Shown: positions 8,014-17,743, numbered from the stretch's first letter. The stretch: DNA of 51,668 nucleotides from Hominisplanchenecus_A murintestinalis (GCF_943193015.1 NZ_CALPCM010000019.1:1-51668), one strand, 5' to 3'. A program made the numbers and translations. Notes: generated by a model from the letters alone, not told the origin.

Positions 8014-8232
8014 TTATTCCTCCGGCGGCTGTATCTTGTTTCGGTTTAAAACCCGGTACATCAGTACATAGCCATAGAGGAACACAGGAACGATAATGGT
8101 ACATGCAATGGAGGCCATCAGCATGTCAGAAGCATTTTCGTGTTTCATCAGGGCGAACACGAGGGTAGACAGGTACATTCCGGCCAGGATAATAATTCCG
8201 ATTATCGCAAGGATACGTTTTGTTTTTTTCAT
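8014..8232 (-). CDS. small two-helix membrane protein, unknown
   Basis: This 72-residue protein has two predicted membrane helices (about residues 7-27 and 38-58) with a basic N-terminus (MKKTKR) and a polar tail. A good ribosome site (CCAGGAGG) precedes the ATG. I do not recognise a family. It has its own promoter and is divergent from citrate synthase. Confidence 0.7.
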   Translation of the reverse strand: MKKTKRILAIIGIIILAGMYLSTLVFALMKHENASDMLMASIACTIIVPVFLYGYVLMYRVLNRNKIQPPEE

Positions 8233-8262
8233 GAAATACCTCCTGGTTTTCTTTTGGATTTT

Positions 8263-8291
8263 AGTATAATCTCTTCTGCGGGAAAAAGCAA
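8263..8291 (-). promoter_or_regulatory. promoter of the small membrane protein gene
   Basis: On the minus strand TTGCTT (8291-8286), a 17-base spacer and TATACT (8268-8263). Confidence 0.6.
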
Positions 8292-8327
8292 TATAACTTT
8301 TTTCCTAAAAAGTTCATAATTTGTTTA

Positions 8328-8356
8328 TTGTTTCTGGAAAGTGATTCATGTATAAT
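8328..8356 (+). promoter_or_regulatory. promoter of citrate synthase
   Basis: TTGTTT (8328-8333), a 17-base spacer and TATAAT (8351-8356). Transcription would start near 8363, before all three possible start codons of the gene. Confidence 0.65.
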
Positions 8357-8454
8357 TTACAGACATATGGTTAAAAAATAGACAATCGGAATGATTGGAA
8401 TGTGAAATGGTTACTGTAGTCCGGCCAATCAAAGAAAGGTATGGTAGATGTATT

Positions 8455-9810
8455 ATGAGACATAAAGAATATTTAGAGCACATAGGGGAGATGGCCCGCA
8501 CCTGCGTAGATAACGGAAAGATTGACCTGGAGTTGTATGGAAAATATGACGTCCAGCGGGGGCTTCGTGATAAGAACGGAAACGGCGTGCTGGCCGGTCT
8601 TACAAAGGTATCGAAAATTGAAGCATTTGAAGTGGTGGATGGGCAGAAGAAGCCATGTGACGGACGTCTCTACTACCGGGGATACAGCATTCAGGATTTA
8701 ATCCGGGGAGAAGTCGAGGGACACAGGTATGGATTTGAAGAAGTGGCATATCTTTTGCTTTTCAGTAAGCTTCCCAGTGAGGAAGAGTTAAAAGAATTCC
8801 GAAAGGCTCTCGCTTACTGCAGGAAACTGCCTACGAATTTTACCAGGGACGTAATCATGAAAGCGCCAAGCCGCGACATCATGAATTCCCTGTCAAAATG
8901 TATCCTGACGCTGGCGTCCTATGACCCGCAGGCGGCGGATATTTCAATTGAAAATGTGCTTCGCCAGTGTATGATGCTGATTAGCACCATGCCGATGCTG
9001 GCGGTTTACAGCTACCATGCGTATAATCATTATGAGCGTGATGAAAGCATGTATATTCATCGTCCGGATCCAAAGCTGTCTACAGCAGAGAATTTCCTGC
9101 GTATGCTCAGGCCGGATATGAAGTATACAGAGGTGGAGGCGCATGTACTGGATATGGCTCTGATTCTCCATATGGAACATGGCGGCGGTAATAACTCTAC
9201 ATTTACTACCCATGTGGTAACCTCCTCCGGAACGGATACTTATGCGGCTATCGCATCTGCGCTTTCTTCATTGAAAGGACCGAAGCATGGCGGCGCGAAT
9301 ATCAAGGTCGTGGAGATGATTCAGGATTTGAAGAAAAATGTCAAAGATACCACAGATGAAGCCCAGGTGGAGGAATACTTAAAGAAATTGCTTCATAAAG
9401 AAGCTTTTGATAAAAAAGGCCTGATTTACGGTATGGGACATGCAATCTATTCTGCGTCCGACCCGAGGGCGGAGGTATTTAAGACATTTGTCAAAGAGCT
9501 TTCAGAAGAAAAGCACAGGGAAAAAGACTTTGCACTTTATTCTATGATTGAGCGCTTAGGGCCGAAGGTCATCATGGAGGAGAGGAAAATCTATAAAGGA
9601 GTCAGCGCGAATGTGGATTTCTACAGTGGATTTGTTTACAGTATGCTGGATATACCGGAAGAACTGTTTACGCCGATGTTTGCAATTGCCAGAATTGTAG
9701 GATGGAGCGCGCACCGCATTGAGGAGTTGATAAATGTGGACAAAATCATTCGTCCTGCCTATAAGAGCGTGATGGATGAGGCAGAGTATGTACCGATGGA
9801 AGAGCGTTAG
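8455..9810 (+). CDS. citrate synthase (citrate/2-methylcitrate synthase family)
   Basis: Condenses oxaloacetate and acetyl-CoA to citrate, probably feeding the oxidative branch to 2-oxoglutarate and glutamate. Catalytic signatures are present: LHMEHGGGNNST (His242), GPKHGGANIKV (His278) and NVDFYSG (Asp388). Length from ATG 8455 is 451 residues, in line with clostridial homologues whose N-termini begin just before an ELYGKYDV-type motif. The frame is also open from a TTG at 8395 and an ATG at 8407; none of the three has a strong ribosome site, so the start is uncertain. It is monocistronic, with its own promoter and terminator. Confidence 0.9.
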   Translation: MRHKEYLEHIGEMARTCVDNGKIDLELYGKYDVQRGLRDKNGNGVLAGLTKVSKIEAFEVVDGQKKPCDGRLYYRGYSIQDLIRGEVEGHRYGFEEVAYLLLFSKLPSEEELKEFRKALAYCRKLPTNFTRDVIMKAPSRDIMNSLSKCILTLASYDPQAADISIENVLRQCMMLISTMPMLAVYSYHAYNHYERDESMYIHRPDPKLSTAENFLRMLRPDMKYTEVEAHVLDMALILHMEHGGGNNSTFTTHVVTSSGTDTYAAIASALSSLKGPKHGGANIKVVEMIQDLKKNVKDTTDEAQVEEYLKKLLHKEAFDKKGLIYGMGHAIYSASDPRAEVFKTFVKELSEEKHREKDFALYSMIERLGPKVIMEERKIYKGVSANVDFYSGFVYSMLDIPEELFTPMFAIARIVGWSAHRIEELINVDKIIRPAYKSVMDEAEYVPMEER

Positions 9811-9820
9811 AGAGATATAG

Positions 9821-9854
9821 ATAAGAGAGCTGCTGAGCCGGCTCTCTTATTTTG
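9821..9854 (+). terminator. terminator of citrate synthase
   Basis: The perfect 10-bp stem ATAAGAGAGC/GCTCTCTTAT (9821-9830, 9841-9850) is followed by TTT. Confidence 0.75.
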
Positions 9855-9948
9855 CCGAAATATATAATTGTTACACACATTTCCCTCACACTACAATGAT
9901 ATGATACAATTAATTAACAAATATGTAACAAAACGTAAGGAGGTATTT

Positions 9949-12318
9949 ATGACTGGACAAAAGAGACATGTAACTCGTATAGTGTTTACGTTTTTGATGA
10001 TGTTCGCAGTCGCATCTCATTCAGCGTACAAGGCGGAGGCGCAAGCGGCATTTCCGGAGGCGGTGCAGCATCAGACGCAGGTGCCGGAGGGATATACGGC
10101 AATCACTACGGCGGCAGAACTGAAAAAGCTGGTAACAGGAGAAACTGTGAAGCCGGAAACACCGGATACGGATGAAAAAGAAACGGAAAGCGAAACAGAG
10201 TCCGAGAGCGAGTCAACTACGGAAAGCGAGTCAGAGTCCGAAAGTGAGCCGGAGACTGAGGAGCAGACAGAACCGGAAGTAGAGGGCGGAGCAGTGAGCA
10301 GGACAGCGGCGCTGCCGGCACCGGATGGCACAGGGAAATATATTTTAATGAATGATATTGATTTATCAGGGGAGGCTTCCTGGAGCAGTATCGCAGAATT
10401 TTCCGGTATCCTGGATGGGAACGGATATGCGATAAAAGGACTTAAGGTTCCGCTCATCGAACGTATGGCAGGAGGAACTATACGGAATCTGGCGCTGGTA
10501 GATGTGAATATCCGGGCCGCAGGAAATGGAGGAGCGCTTGCAGTTACTTTGGATGCCCAGGGAACGGCAGCGTGCGAGATTCATAATGTATATGTGACAG
10601 GTACTGTGGCGGGCGCAGGTGTAGTTGGGGGCATTGCCGGAAGGGATATATCCGGCAAAAATATGGTAAGCAGTGCAGTGAACTATGCAGCAGTAAGCTC
10701 AAGTGCAGGAACTGCCGGAGGGGTTATTGGTGAAAATGGAGCAGGAGCTGCTTCTTCTTATACAAAATGTGCAAATTATGGCACAGTCAGCAGCAATAGC
10801 GTCGCCGGGGGAATTGTCGGAAGCGCATACAGCCTGAATGGGCAGATGGGAATGAGTACCTGCACGAATACAGGAAATATCACAGGAGTGAATGGTGTCG
10901 GCGGTATTATTGGATATCTGCGGTGTGACAGTACCACAGCAGGCGCGGGGGTTGATATTGCAGGCATGGCGAATTCCGGTACGGTGAAGGGAACAAGCCG
11001 GATAGGCGGTGTAGCCGGTTATATATATCTGCAGGATTCTGTAAGCGCATATGATGCCAAAATAGCACTGACACAGAGCTATAATGCAGGATTGATTGAT
11101 TCTATCAGCAGTTATTCAGGAGGACTGGCGGGACATATTCAAGTTCCGGGGACGGCCAGTGCATCCCAGGCAGTGAAGGTTGAAAATTGCTATAATCTTG
11201 GGCGCATGAAGGACGGCGGAAATATCGCAGGAGAAATAACAAGCGTGTCTGGAAATGTCCTCATTAGCAAATGCTTTGGCGCCCAGATATATGGAAGCGC
11301 TACAAAAGGAATCATTGACAAAGCGTCCAACGGGGAAGGAACAGGCTACTGCACGCTTTCAGACTGTTATTATTTCAGCGCGACAGGGGAGTATGCGTTT
11401 GTATCAGACAGTCGTGTTTCAGGGACGGCGACCGCTTTAAGTGCAGCACAGGCAAAGACGGCAGCCAGCTTTAAAAACTTTGATTTTACCGGAGTGTGGG
11501 CAATCAATGCGGCACAGAATGACGGGTATCCGTATCTGAAAGGGCTTTCTTTGATGAAAGCGAGCTTTACCGCCCCGGCAAAAGGAACTGTGCTGACAGA
11601 CAGCAAGACAGAGGGGATTTATAAGGTAACGGCGGCAGGGCTGAAGGTTTCTTATCAGGGGACGGTAAACACGTCTGCCGCGACAGTTACGATGCCTTCC
11701 GAGGTAGAGATAGATGGCTATAGATACGAAGTAACGGCTATTGCAGTTAAGGCGTTTTATAAAAACAGCAACTTGACGAAAGTTACAGTACCGCAAACCG
11801 TGACGGTGATTAACAGAGCGGCATTTTATGGGTGTTCAAAGCTGAAAAAAGTCAGCGGATGCAAAGGCGTGGTGAAAATCTATAAGAATGCCTTCCGCGA
11901 CTGTACGAAGCTTGTGACTCTTGGGGGTACGACGAACAGGATTACGCTTCCATCGGCAGAGTTTGTCGGACAGGGGGTATTCATGAGATGCCGGGCAATT
12001 AAGAGCGTGCTGCTTTCGTCGGCAGAGCTGACAACGATTGGTACAGGGGCGTTCCGTTACTGTTCAAATTTGACGAAAATGAGTATTTCCTCACCGGACT
12101 TATCGCATATCGGAAAGCTGGCGTTTTATAAAACGCCGAAGCTGAAAACATTTATCGTGAAATCCAGCAAGCTGACGACAGGGAATGTAGGAAAGAAAGT
12201 ATTTTCAGGTATAAAAGCAACGGCGACGTTCAGCGTACCGTCCTCAAAAGTATCTTCTTATAAGAGTCTGTTCCGGAGTAAGGGAGCGGGCAGCAAGATT
12301 ACTGTAAAGGCAGTGTAA
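9949..12318 (+). CDS. secreted BspA-like leucine-rich/GLUG-like repeat protein
   Basis: A 789-residue exported protein. The ATG at 9949 sits behind AAGGAGG and opens a signal peptide (residues 1 to about 32, ending AEAQA). Then come an acidic Ser/Glu/Thr-rich stretch (about 68-112), a region of GLUG-like repeats with recurrent GGIAG/GGVIG/GGIVG/GGIIG units (about 150-450), and C-terminal BspA-type LRR_5 repeats (about 590-789: AFYKNSNLTKVTVP, AFYGCSKLKKV, AFRYCSNLTKM). No LPXTG motif or C-terminal membrane helix is seen, so it is secreted or held by other means. Such proteins in gut Firmicutes are thought to act in adhesion; that is inference here. Confidence 0.85.
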   Translation: MTGQKRHVTRIVFTFLMMFAVASHSAYKAEAQAAFPEAVQHQTQVPEGYTAITTAAELKKLVTGETVKPETPDTDEKETESETESESESTTESESESESEPETEEQTEPEVEGGAVSRTAALPAPDGTGKYILMNDIDLSGEASWSSIAEFSGILDGNGYAIKGLKVPLIERMAGGTIRNLALVDVNIRAAGNGGALAVTLDAQGTAACEIHNVYVTGTVAGAGVVGGIAGRDISGKNMVSSAVNYAAVSSSAGTAGGVIGENGAGAASSYTKCANYGTVSSNSVAGGIVGSAYSLNGQMGMSTCTNTGNITGVNGVGGIIGYLRCDSTTAGAGVDIAGMANSGTVKGTSRIGGVAGYIYLQDSVSAYDAKIALTQSYNAGLIDSISSYSGGLAGHIQVPGTASASQAVKVENCYNLGRMKDGGNIAGEITSVSGNVLISKCFGAQIYGSATKGIIDKASNGEGTGYCTLSDCYYFSATGEYAFVSDSRVSGTATALSAAQAKTAASFKNFDFTGVWAINAAQNDGYPYLKGLSLMKASFTAPAKGTVLTDSKTEGIYKVTAAGLKVSYQGTVNTSAATVTMPSEVEIDGYRYEVTAIAVKAFYKNSNLTKVTVPQTVTVINRAAFYGCSKLKKVSGCKGVVKIYKNAFRDCTKLVTLGGTTNRITLPSAEFVGQGVFMRCRAIKSVLLSSAELTTIGTGAFRYCSNLTKMSISSPDLSHIGKLAFYKTPKLKTFIVKSSKLTTGNVGKKVFSGIKATATFSVPSSKVSSYKSLFRSKGAGSKITVKAV

Positions 12319-12333
12319 TATCATTAGATATCT

Positions 12334-12383
12334 ATAAAGACAGGACCGGAAATGGTGCAGGCCATTTCCGGTTCTGTCTTTAT
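12334..12383 (+). terminator. very long terminator hairpin
   Basis: A 22-bp stem (12334-12355 with 12362-12383, one G-T pair) has a 6-base loop. It lies 15 bases after the repeat-protein gene. The ends are A/T rich on both sides. Confidence 0.85.
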
Positions 12384-12535
12384 AAGGAATTGTTATAGAA
12401 ATCATTTGTGAGGTCAAAGTTATTCGGATAGTTTTTTATACCAGGATGGGCCTATGGGAGAATATAAAAATTAGATATTTAACGAATATTTTGGTAAAAA
12501 CTTTATAAAATAAGTATTAAAAAGGAAAAATAAGG

Positions 12536-12564
12536 TTGAAATCTTGTGGAAATGGACGTAATAT
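12536..12564 (+). promoter_or_regulatory. promoter of the MarR-ABC exporter operon
   Basis: TTGAAA (12536-12541), a 17-base spacer and TAATAT (12559-12564), 33 bases before the marR-type start. The regulator probably acts here, but no clear palindrome is visible. Confidence 0.5.
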
Positions 12565-12597
12565 AAGTTAGCCGATTAATTAAAGTGAGGTGATGTT

Positions 12598-13092
12598 ATG
12601 AAGGATGGCAGGTTTTGCGGAATATGCGGCGACAATCTCCAGGCTCTGCTTTTAAAGGCTTCTCATATGTATTTTGCAATGAATTATGAGCAGCTTACGG
12701 CAAAAGGGATGCATCCGGGGCAGATGCCGATGCTGAATCTTCTTGCAAGACGGGGAGGAATGAGCCAGAGGGAAATCGCCAGAGAACTTCATGTAAAGCC
12801 GCCCAGTGTGGCGGTATCTATCCGGCGTCTGGAGAATGCGGGCCTGGTGGTACGCGCCGCGGACGGAAAGGATCAGCGTATAAGCAGGATTTCGCTGAGC
12901 CCGAAAGGGGAAAAGATGCTGGAAGACATACAGGGAATCTTTGAGCAGAATGACAAACTTTTGTTTCGCGGATTTAATGAGACAGAAGAATGCCTGCTAA
13001 GGCGTTTCCTGATACAGATTATAGAAAATATGGCAGATGTCCAGAGCGGACAGATTGGCATGGAAATGGAGGGAATAAAGGATAAATGCTGA
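12598..13092 (+). CDS. MarR-family transcriptional regulator
   Basis: A 164-residue winged-helix regulator. The core reads QMPMLNLLARRGGMSQREIARELHVKPPSVAVSIRRLENAGLVVRAADGKDQRISRISLSPKG, with recognition helix and the DxR wing typical of MarR. Two cysteines near the N-terminus (FCGICG) are unusual and could sense redox state or a metal. The ribosome site GTGAGGTGA precedes ATG 12598. The 3' end overlaps the first ABC exporter gene by 7 bases, so it very likely controls that exporter in response to a drug-like ligand. Confidence 0.9.
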   Translation: MKDGRFCGICGDNLQALLLKASHMYFAMNYEQLTAKGMHPGQMPMLNLLARRGGMSQREIARELHVKPPSVAVSIRRLENAGLVVRAADGKDQRISRISLSPKGEKMLEDIQGIFEQNDKLLFRGFNETEECLLRRFLIQIIENMADVQSGQIGMEMEGIKDKC

Positions 13093-15251
13093 AAATGTTT
13101 CGATATGTGAAGGATAAATGGTACTATATTGTGCTGATTATCGCTTTGCTGTTCCTACAGGCAAGCTGTGATTTGGCGCTGCCCGATTACACATCAAAAA
13201 TCGTTAATGTAGGAATCCAGCAGAAAGGGATAGAGGACGGAGTGCCGGATGAAATCCGGAAAAGTTCTATGGAGAGGCTGTTTCTTTTTATGGACAGCGA
13301 AGAGCGGGCGTATGTAGAGGAAAGCTACACGCTGGAATCCGGAATTTATGTGCGGAATAAGACGGATGCAGAACGCAGGGAGAGGTTAAATCAGATATTC
13401 GGTGTCCCGATGCTGGCTGTTTCCGGATTGTCCGGGGAGAGCGAAGAGGCGGCAGATGCCAGGACGCAGATGGGGCTTTCGGAAGACGCAGATATGTTTG
13501 AAGCTCTGGGAAAGATGCCGGAGGAGCAGCGGCAGCAGATGCTTGCCGAGCAGGCAGATAAGTTTGAAGAAATGCCGGAATCCATTGTTACGCAATCGGC
13601 AGTAGGCTATCTGCAGAATGAGTACGCACAGATGGGCAGGGATTTGGATAAAATGCAGACGGATTATCTGGTGATGTCAGGGTTGAAGATGCTTGGAATG
13701 GCGCTTCTCATCATGCTTGCAGCAGTTACGGTCACATTTCTATCCAGCCGTGTGGCATCTTATATGGGAAGGAACCTGAGAAATCAGGTATACCGGAAAG
13801 TGATTTCTTTCTCAGGGGCGGAGCTGAACAAATTTTCCACGGCATCTTTGATTACCCGGAGCACGAATGATATCCAGCAGATTCAGATGCTGGCGACTAT
13901 GATTTTCCGAATCGTGCTCTATGCGCCGATCCTTGGCGTGGGCGGCGTGATAAAGGTATTTCAGACAGATATGTCGATGACCTGGATATTGGCCCTGGCG
14001 GTGGGACTGATTCTGTTGGTGGTAGCGGTGCTCTTTGGCGTGGCGATGCCGAAATTTACCCTTCTGCAGAACCTGATTGATAAGCTGAATCTGGTGACAA
14101 GGGAGACGCTGACCGGAATCATGGTAATCCGGGCTTTCAGTACGGAAAAGCATGAAGAGGAGCGTTTTGAGGAGGCGAACCGGAGACTTACAAAGACAAA
14201 CCTGTTTGTAAACCGTGTCATGACATTTATGATGCCGTTGATGATGTTAATTATGAATGGAATCAGTGTGCTGATTGTATACAATGGTGCGTATGCGGTT
14301 GACAGCGGGACGATGCAGGTAGGAAATATGATGGCGTTCATCCAGTATGCGATGCAGATTATTATGTCATTCTTGATGATAACGATGATGTCTATTATGA
14401 TTCCAAGGGCAAATGTGTCTGCGAAGCGTATTGATGAAATACTGCGTACAGAGGTATCTATCCATGACCCGGAGACCGCGAAGCACGGAGATGCAGATGT
14501 GAAAGGGCTGGTAGAGTTTGAACACGTAAGCTTTGCGTACCCTGGAGCAGAAGAGAACGTTTTAAACGACATATCTTTTACGGCCGGGAAAGGGCAGACT
14601 GTGGCGTTTATCGGCAGTACAGGAAGTGGAAAGAGCACACTGGTGAATTTGATTCCGCGGCTTTTTGACGTGACAGAAGGTTCCATCCGGGTAGATGGAG
14701 TGGATGTGCGGGAAATGGAATTGAAGGATTTGCGCGGGAAGCTGGGATATGTACCGCAGAAGGGGGTTCTCTTTTCGGGAACGATTGACTCAAATCTGCG
14801 TTACGGGCGTACAGATGCGACAGAAGAACAGATAAAGCGTGCGGCAGAGATTGCACAGGCATGGGAGTTTATCAGTGAAAAGCCGGAAGGTGTGGATTCT
14901 CCGATTGCCCAGGGCGGCACAAATGTGTCGGGCGGGCAGAAGCAGAGGCTTTCTATCGCCAGAGCGGTTGCGAAAGAACCGGAGATTTATATTTTTGACG
15001 ACAGTTTTTCCGCGCTGGATTACAAAACGGACGTAGTGCTGCGGCGGGCTTTGAAGCAGGAGACGCAGGATGCAACGACCCTGATTGTAGCGCAGCGTAT
15101 CAGCACCATCCTCCATGCGGACAATATCATCGTGCTCGATAACGGATGTGTGGCGGGACAGGGAACTCACAAAGAATTGATGCAGACATGCGATGTATAC
15201 AGGCAGATTGCCATGTCTCAGCTGTCAGAGGAGGAATTGGCCAATGAGTGA
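13086..15251 (+). CDS. heterodimeric ABC exporter, subunit with degenerate catalytic site
   Basis: A 721-residue fused membrane/ATPase exporter half. The NBD shows Walker A GSTGSGKST (about residue 508), signature VSGGQKQR, and Walker B FDDSFSALD (about 637), where the catalytic Glu is replaced by Asp. A large acidic extracytoplasmic insertion (about residues 45-195) lies between membrane helices 1 and 2. With the next gene it forms a BmrCD/TM287-288-like heterodimer in which one ATP site is inactive. Such pumps export drugs or lipids and are commonly MarR-controlled. The start overlaps the marR gene; the end overlaps the partner by 8 bases. Confidence 0.92.
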   Translation: MLKMFRYVKDKWYYIVLIIALLFLQASCDLALPDYTSKIVNVGIQQKGIEDGVPDEIRKSSMERLFLFMDSEERAYVEESYTLESGIYVRNKTDAERRERLNQIFGVPMLAVSGLSGESEEAADARTQMGLSEDADMFEALGKMPEEQRQQMLAEQADKFEEMPESIVTQSAVGYLQNEYAQMGRDLDKMQTDYLVMSGLKMLGMALLIMLAAVTVTFLSSRVASYMGRNLRNQVYRKVISFSGAELNKFSTASLITRSTNDIQQIQMLATMIFRIVLYAPILGVGGVIKVFQTDMSMTWILALAVGLILLVVAVLFGVAMPKFTLLQNLIDKLNLVTRETLTGIMVIRAFSTEKHEEERFEEANRRLTKTNLFVNRVMTFMMPLMMLIMNGISVLIVYNGAYAVDSGTMQVGNMMAFIQYAMQIIMSFLMITMMSIMIPRANVSAKRIDEILRTEVSIHDPETAKHGDADVKGLVEFEHVSFAYPGAEENVLNDISFTAGKGQTVAFIGSTGSGKSTLVNLIPRLFDVTEGSIRVDGVDVREMELKDLRGKLGYVPQKGVLFSGTIDSNLRYGRTDATEEQIKRAAEIAQAWEFISEKPEGVDSPIAQGGTNVSGGQKQRLSIARAVAKEPEIYIFDDSFSALDYKTDVVLRRALKQETQDATTLIVAQRISTILHADNIIVLDNGCVAGQGTHKELMQTCDVYRQIAMSQLSEEELANE

Positions 15252-17085
15252 TAGTGGAAGAAGGGTAAGAGGCCCTATGGGGCATGGCGGCCGGATGGCC
15301 GGAGAAAAGGCGAAAGACTTTAAAGGCTCGATGGGAAAGCTGCTGCGCTATATGAGCCGGTATAAAATCAGGTTGTTTGGGGTTATCCTTTTTGCCGTGG
15401 GCGGGACGGTCTTTAATATTGTAGGGCCGAAAATCCTGGGAAGGGCGACGACGGAGCTGTTTAACGGGCTGGTGGCAAAGATTCAGGGGGCTGGCGGGAT
15501 TAATTTCGGGAAGATTGGGGAAATCCTGCTGATGGCTATGGGGTTGTATGCAGTGAGCGCGCTGTTCAGTTTTATCCAGGGAATTATCATGACAGGAGTT
15601 TCCAATGATATGACCTATAGCCTGCGGCGGGACATCTCCAGGAAAATCAACAGGATTCCGCTGGATTATTATGAAAGCCGGACGCATGGAGAAGTGCTTT
15701 CGCGGGTGACGAATGATGTGGATACGCTGCAGCAGAGCCTGAACCAGAGTTTGACACAGCTGGTTACTTCTGTAACGACGCTGATCGGCGTGCTGGTGAT
15801 GATGCTTTCTATTAATGTATGGATGACGCTGGCGGCGCTGTTAATCCTCCCTATTTCTATGGGAATTATCGGGACAGTGATGAAACATTCCCAGAAATAT
15901 TTCAAGGATCAGCAGAGATATCTGGGTGAAGTGAATGGGCAGGTAGAAGAAGTCTACAGCGGCCACAATGTAGTGAAGGTATTTAATAAAGAGGAGGACG
16001 TAGTCAGGGTCTTTGAGGAAACGAACAATCATCTCTACGAATCTGGCTGGAAGTCCCAGTTCTTCTCGGGAATTATGATGCCGGTGATGCAGTTTGTCGG
16101 AAACATCGGTTATGTGATGGTGGCAATTCTGGGCGGTTATATGACGATTCGGGGAGCGATTGAAGTAGGAGATATCCAGTCCTTTTTCCAGTATATCCGA
16201 AACTTTACGCAGCCGATTCAGCAGATTGCCCAGGTGACGAACATGCTCCAGTCCTCCGCGGCAGCTTCTGAGCGTGTGTTTGAGTTCCTGGAGGAAAAGG
16301 AAGAGCAGCAGGAGACGGTACGTGAAATGGATGTTGAGACATCCCAGGGTGCGGTGAGCTTCGAGCATGTGGCGTTTGGGTATCAGCCGGATAAGATTAT
16401 CATTCATGATTTTTCGTCTGAGGTGGGCGCAGGACAGACGGTGGCGATAGTAGGGCCTACCGGTGCAGGAAAAACGACGATGGTGAAGCTGCTGATGCGT
16501 TTCTATGATGTAAATTCCGGGTGTATCCGGGTGGATGGGCACAACATTAAGGAATACGATAGAAGCGAGCTGCGGAAACTGTTTGGCATGGTGCTCCAGG
16601 ATACCTGGCTTTTTCATGGCACGATTATGGAAAATATCCGCTATGGGCGGCTGGACGCTACCGACGAGGAGGTTATCGCAGCGGCGAAAGCGGCGCACGC
16701 TCATAGGTTTATCATGGCGCAGCCCGGCGGTTACCAGATGGTGCTGAATGAGGAGACGAGCAACATTTCTCAGGGGCAGAAGCAGCTTTTGACTATTGCC
16801 CGGGCTATCCTGGCGGATAATAAGATATTGATTCTTGACGAGGCAACATCTTCGGTCGATACCAGGACTGAAATACAGATTCAGAAGGCTATGAATAACC
16901 TGATGAAAGGCAGAACCAGTTTCGTGATTGCCCACAGGCTGTCCACGATTAAAGACTCGGATTTGATTCTGGTTATGAAAGATGGAGATATCATTGAGCA
17001 GGGAACCCATGAAGAGCTGCTGGCTCAGAATGGCTTCTATGAAAACCTGTACAACAGTCAGTTTGAGAAAGCGGAGGCGGTGTGA
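15244..17085 (+). CDS. heterodimeric ABC exporter, partner subunit
   Basis: A 613-residue partner half-transporter. Walker A is GPTGAGKTT (about residue 404) and Walker B ILDEATSSVD keeps the catalytic Glu (about 530). The signature is ISQGQKQL instead of SGGQ. This is the reciprocal pattern to the first subunit: this partner's Walker motifs pair with the canonical VSGGQ of the other, while its altered signature pairs with the other's degenerate Walker B. ATG 15244 is chosen because it overlaps the upstream stop codon; an upstream in-frame start at 15193 lies deep in the preceding gene. Confidence 0.92.
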   Translation: MSDSGRRVRGPMGHGGRMAGEKAKDFKGSMGKLLRYMSRYKIRLFGVILFAVGGTVFNIVGPKILGRATTELFNGLVAKIQGAGGINFGKIGEILLMAMGLYAVSALFSFIQGIIMTGVSNDMTYSLRRDISRKINRIPLDYYESRTHGEVLSRVTNDVDTLQQSLNQSLTQLVTSVTTLIGVLVMMLSINVWMTLAALLILPISMGIIGTVMKHSQKYFKDQQRYLGEVNGQVEEVYSGHNVVKVFNKEEDVVRVFEETNNHLYESGWKSQFFSGIMMPVMQFVGNIGYVMVAILGGYMTIRGAIEVGDIQSFFQYIRNFTQPIQQIAQVTNMLQSSAAASERVFEFLEEKEEQQETVREMDVETSQGAVSFEHVAFGYQPDKIIIHDFSSEVGAGQTVAIVGPTGAGKTTMVKLLMRFYDVNSGCIRVDGHNIKEYDRSELRKLFGMVLQDTWLFHGTIMENIRYGRLDATDEEVIAAAKAAHAHRFIMAQPGGYQMVLNEETSNISQGQKQLLTIARAILADNKILILDEATSSVDTRTEIQIQKAMNNLMKGRTSFVIAHRLSTIKDSDLILVMKDGDIIEQGTHEELLAQNGFYENLYNSQFEKAEAV

Positions 17086-17684
17086 TGTATAAGATTATTG
17101 CGATAGAAAGAGAGTATGCCAGCGGAGGAAGTGAAATCGGAGAACGGCTGGCAGCGAAATTAGGGATTCCCTGTTATGGAAGGGAAATCCTGGAGAGGGC
17201 GGCGCAGGCACGGGGAACTACGCCGGAACAGATTGTGCATATGGAGGAGGCGACGACAGGGAGCTTCCTCTATACCATCGCCCTGGCAGCGAAGCTGGCG
17301 GCAGGAGAGAGCTGCGGGCTGAGCGAAGAAAACCAGCTTTATCTGGAAGAAGCCAAAATTATATGGAATTTAGCAAATCAGGGAAGCTGCGTCATCGTGG
17401 GGCGGTGTGCCGGATGGGTGCTGAAAGAGCGGAAAGATGTGCTGAAAGTTTACATCCATGCCGATAGAGATTTTCGTACAAAGCGCGCAGTGACCATTTA
17501 TCACGATGCCAAAGAGCATGTAGATGGGATACTGCGCCGATGCGACAAACGCCGGGGGAATTTCTACAGCGCGAATACCGGAAAAAAGTGGGATGACAAA
17601 TCAGAGTATCATTTGATGCTCGACAGCGGAAAGCTGGGGATAGAAGGGTGCGTGGAGGTTATAGGGGCTGCGTGCCAGGGGTAA
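17085..17684 (+). CDS. cytidylate kinase-like family protein
   Basis: A 199-residue protein of the cytidylate-kinase-like family (PF13189). It begins with a P-loop-like AIEREYASGGSEIGERLAAKLG and has a central VIVGRCAGWVLKERKDVLKVYIHA segment typical of this group. True cytidylate kinase activity has generally not been shown for these proteins. The ATG at 17085 overlaps the exporter stop (TGATG) and has GGAGG 6 bases before it. It is co-transcribed with the exporter operon, perhaps as a nucleotide-related accessory. Confidence 0.85.
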   Translation: MYKIIAIEREYASGGSEIGERLAAKLGIPCYGREILERAAQARGTTPEQIVHMEEATTGSFLYTIALAAKLAAGESCGLSEENQLYLEEAKIIWNLANQGSCVIVGRCAGWVLKERKDVLKVYIHADRDFRTKRAVTIYHDAKEHVDGILRRCDKRRGNFYSANTGKKWDDKSEYHLMLDSGKLGIEGCVEVIGAACQG

Positions 17685-17743
17685 CGATTTAATGTTTTCA
17701 TTGCGGTTCGTCGGGGAGTGGACACAGTTTTGATAAAAAAGGC

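Noticed and set aside
15841..17010. 389-codon minus-strand ORF inside the second ABC exporter gene
   Set aside because: It lies wholly antisense to a well-conserved gene; its composition (His, Arg, Pro, Leu rich) is that of a shadow frame.
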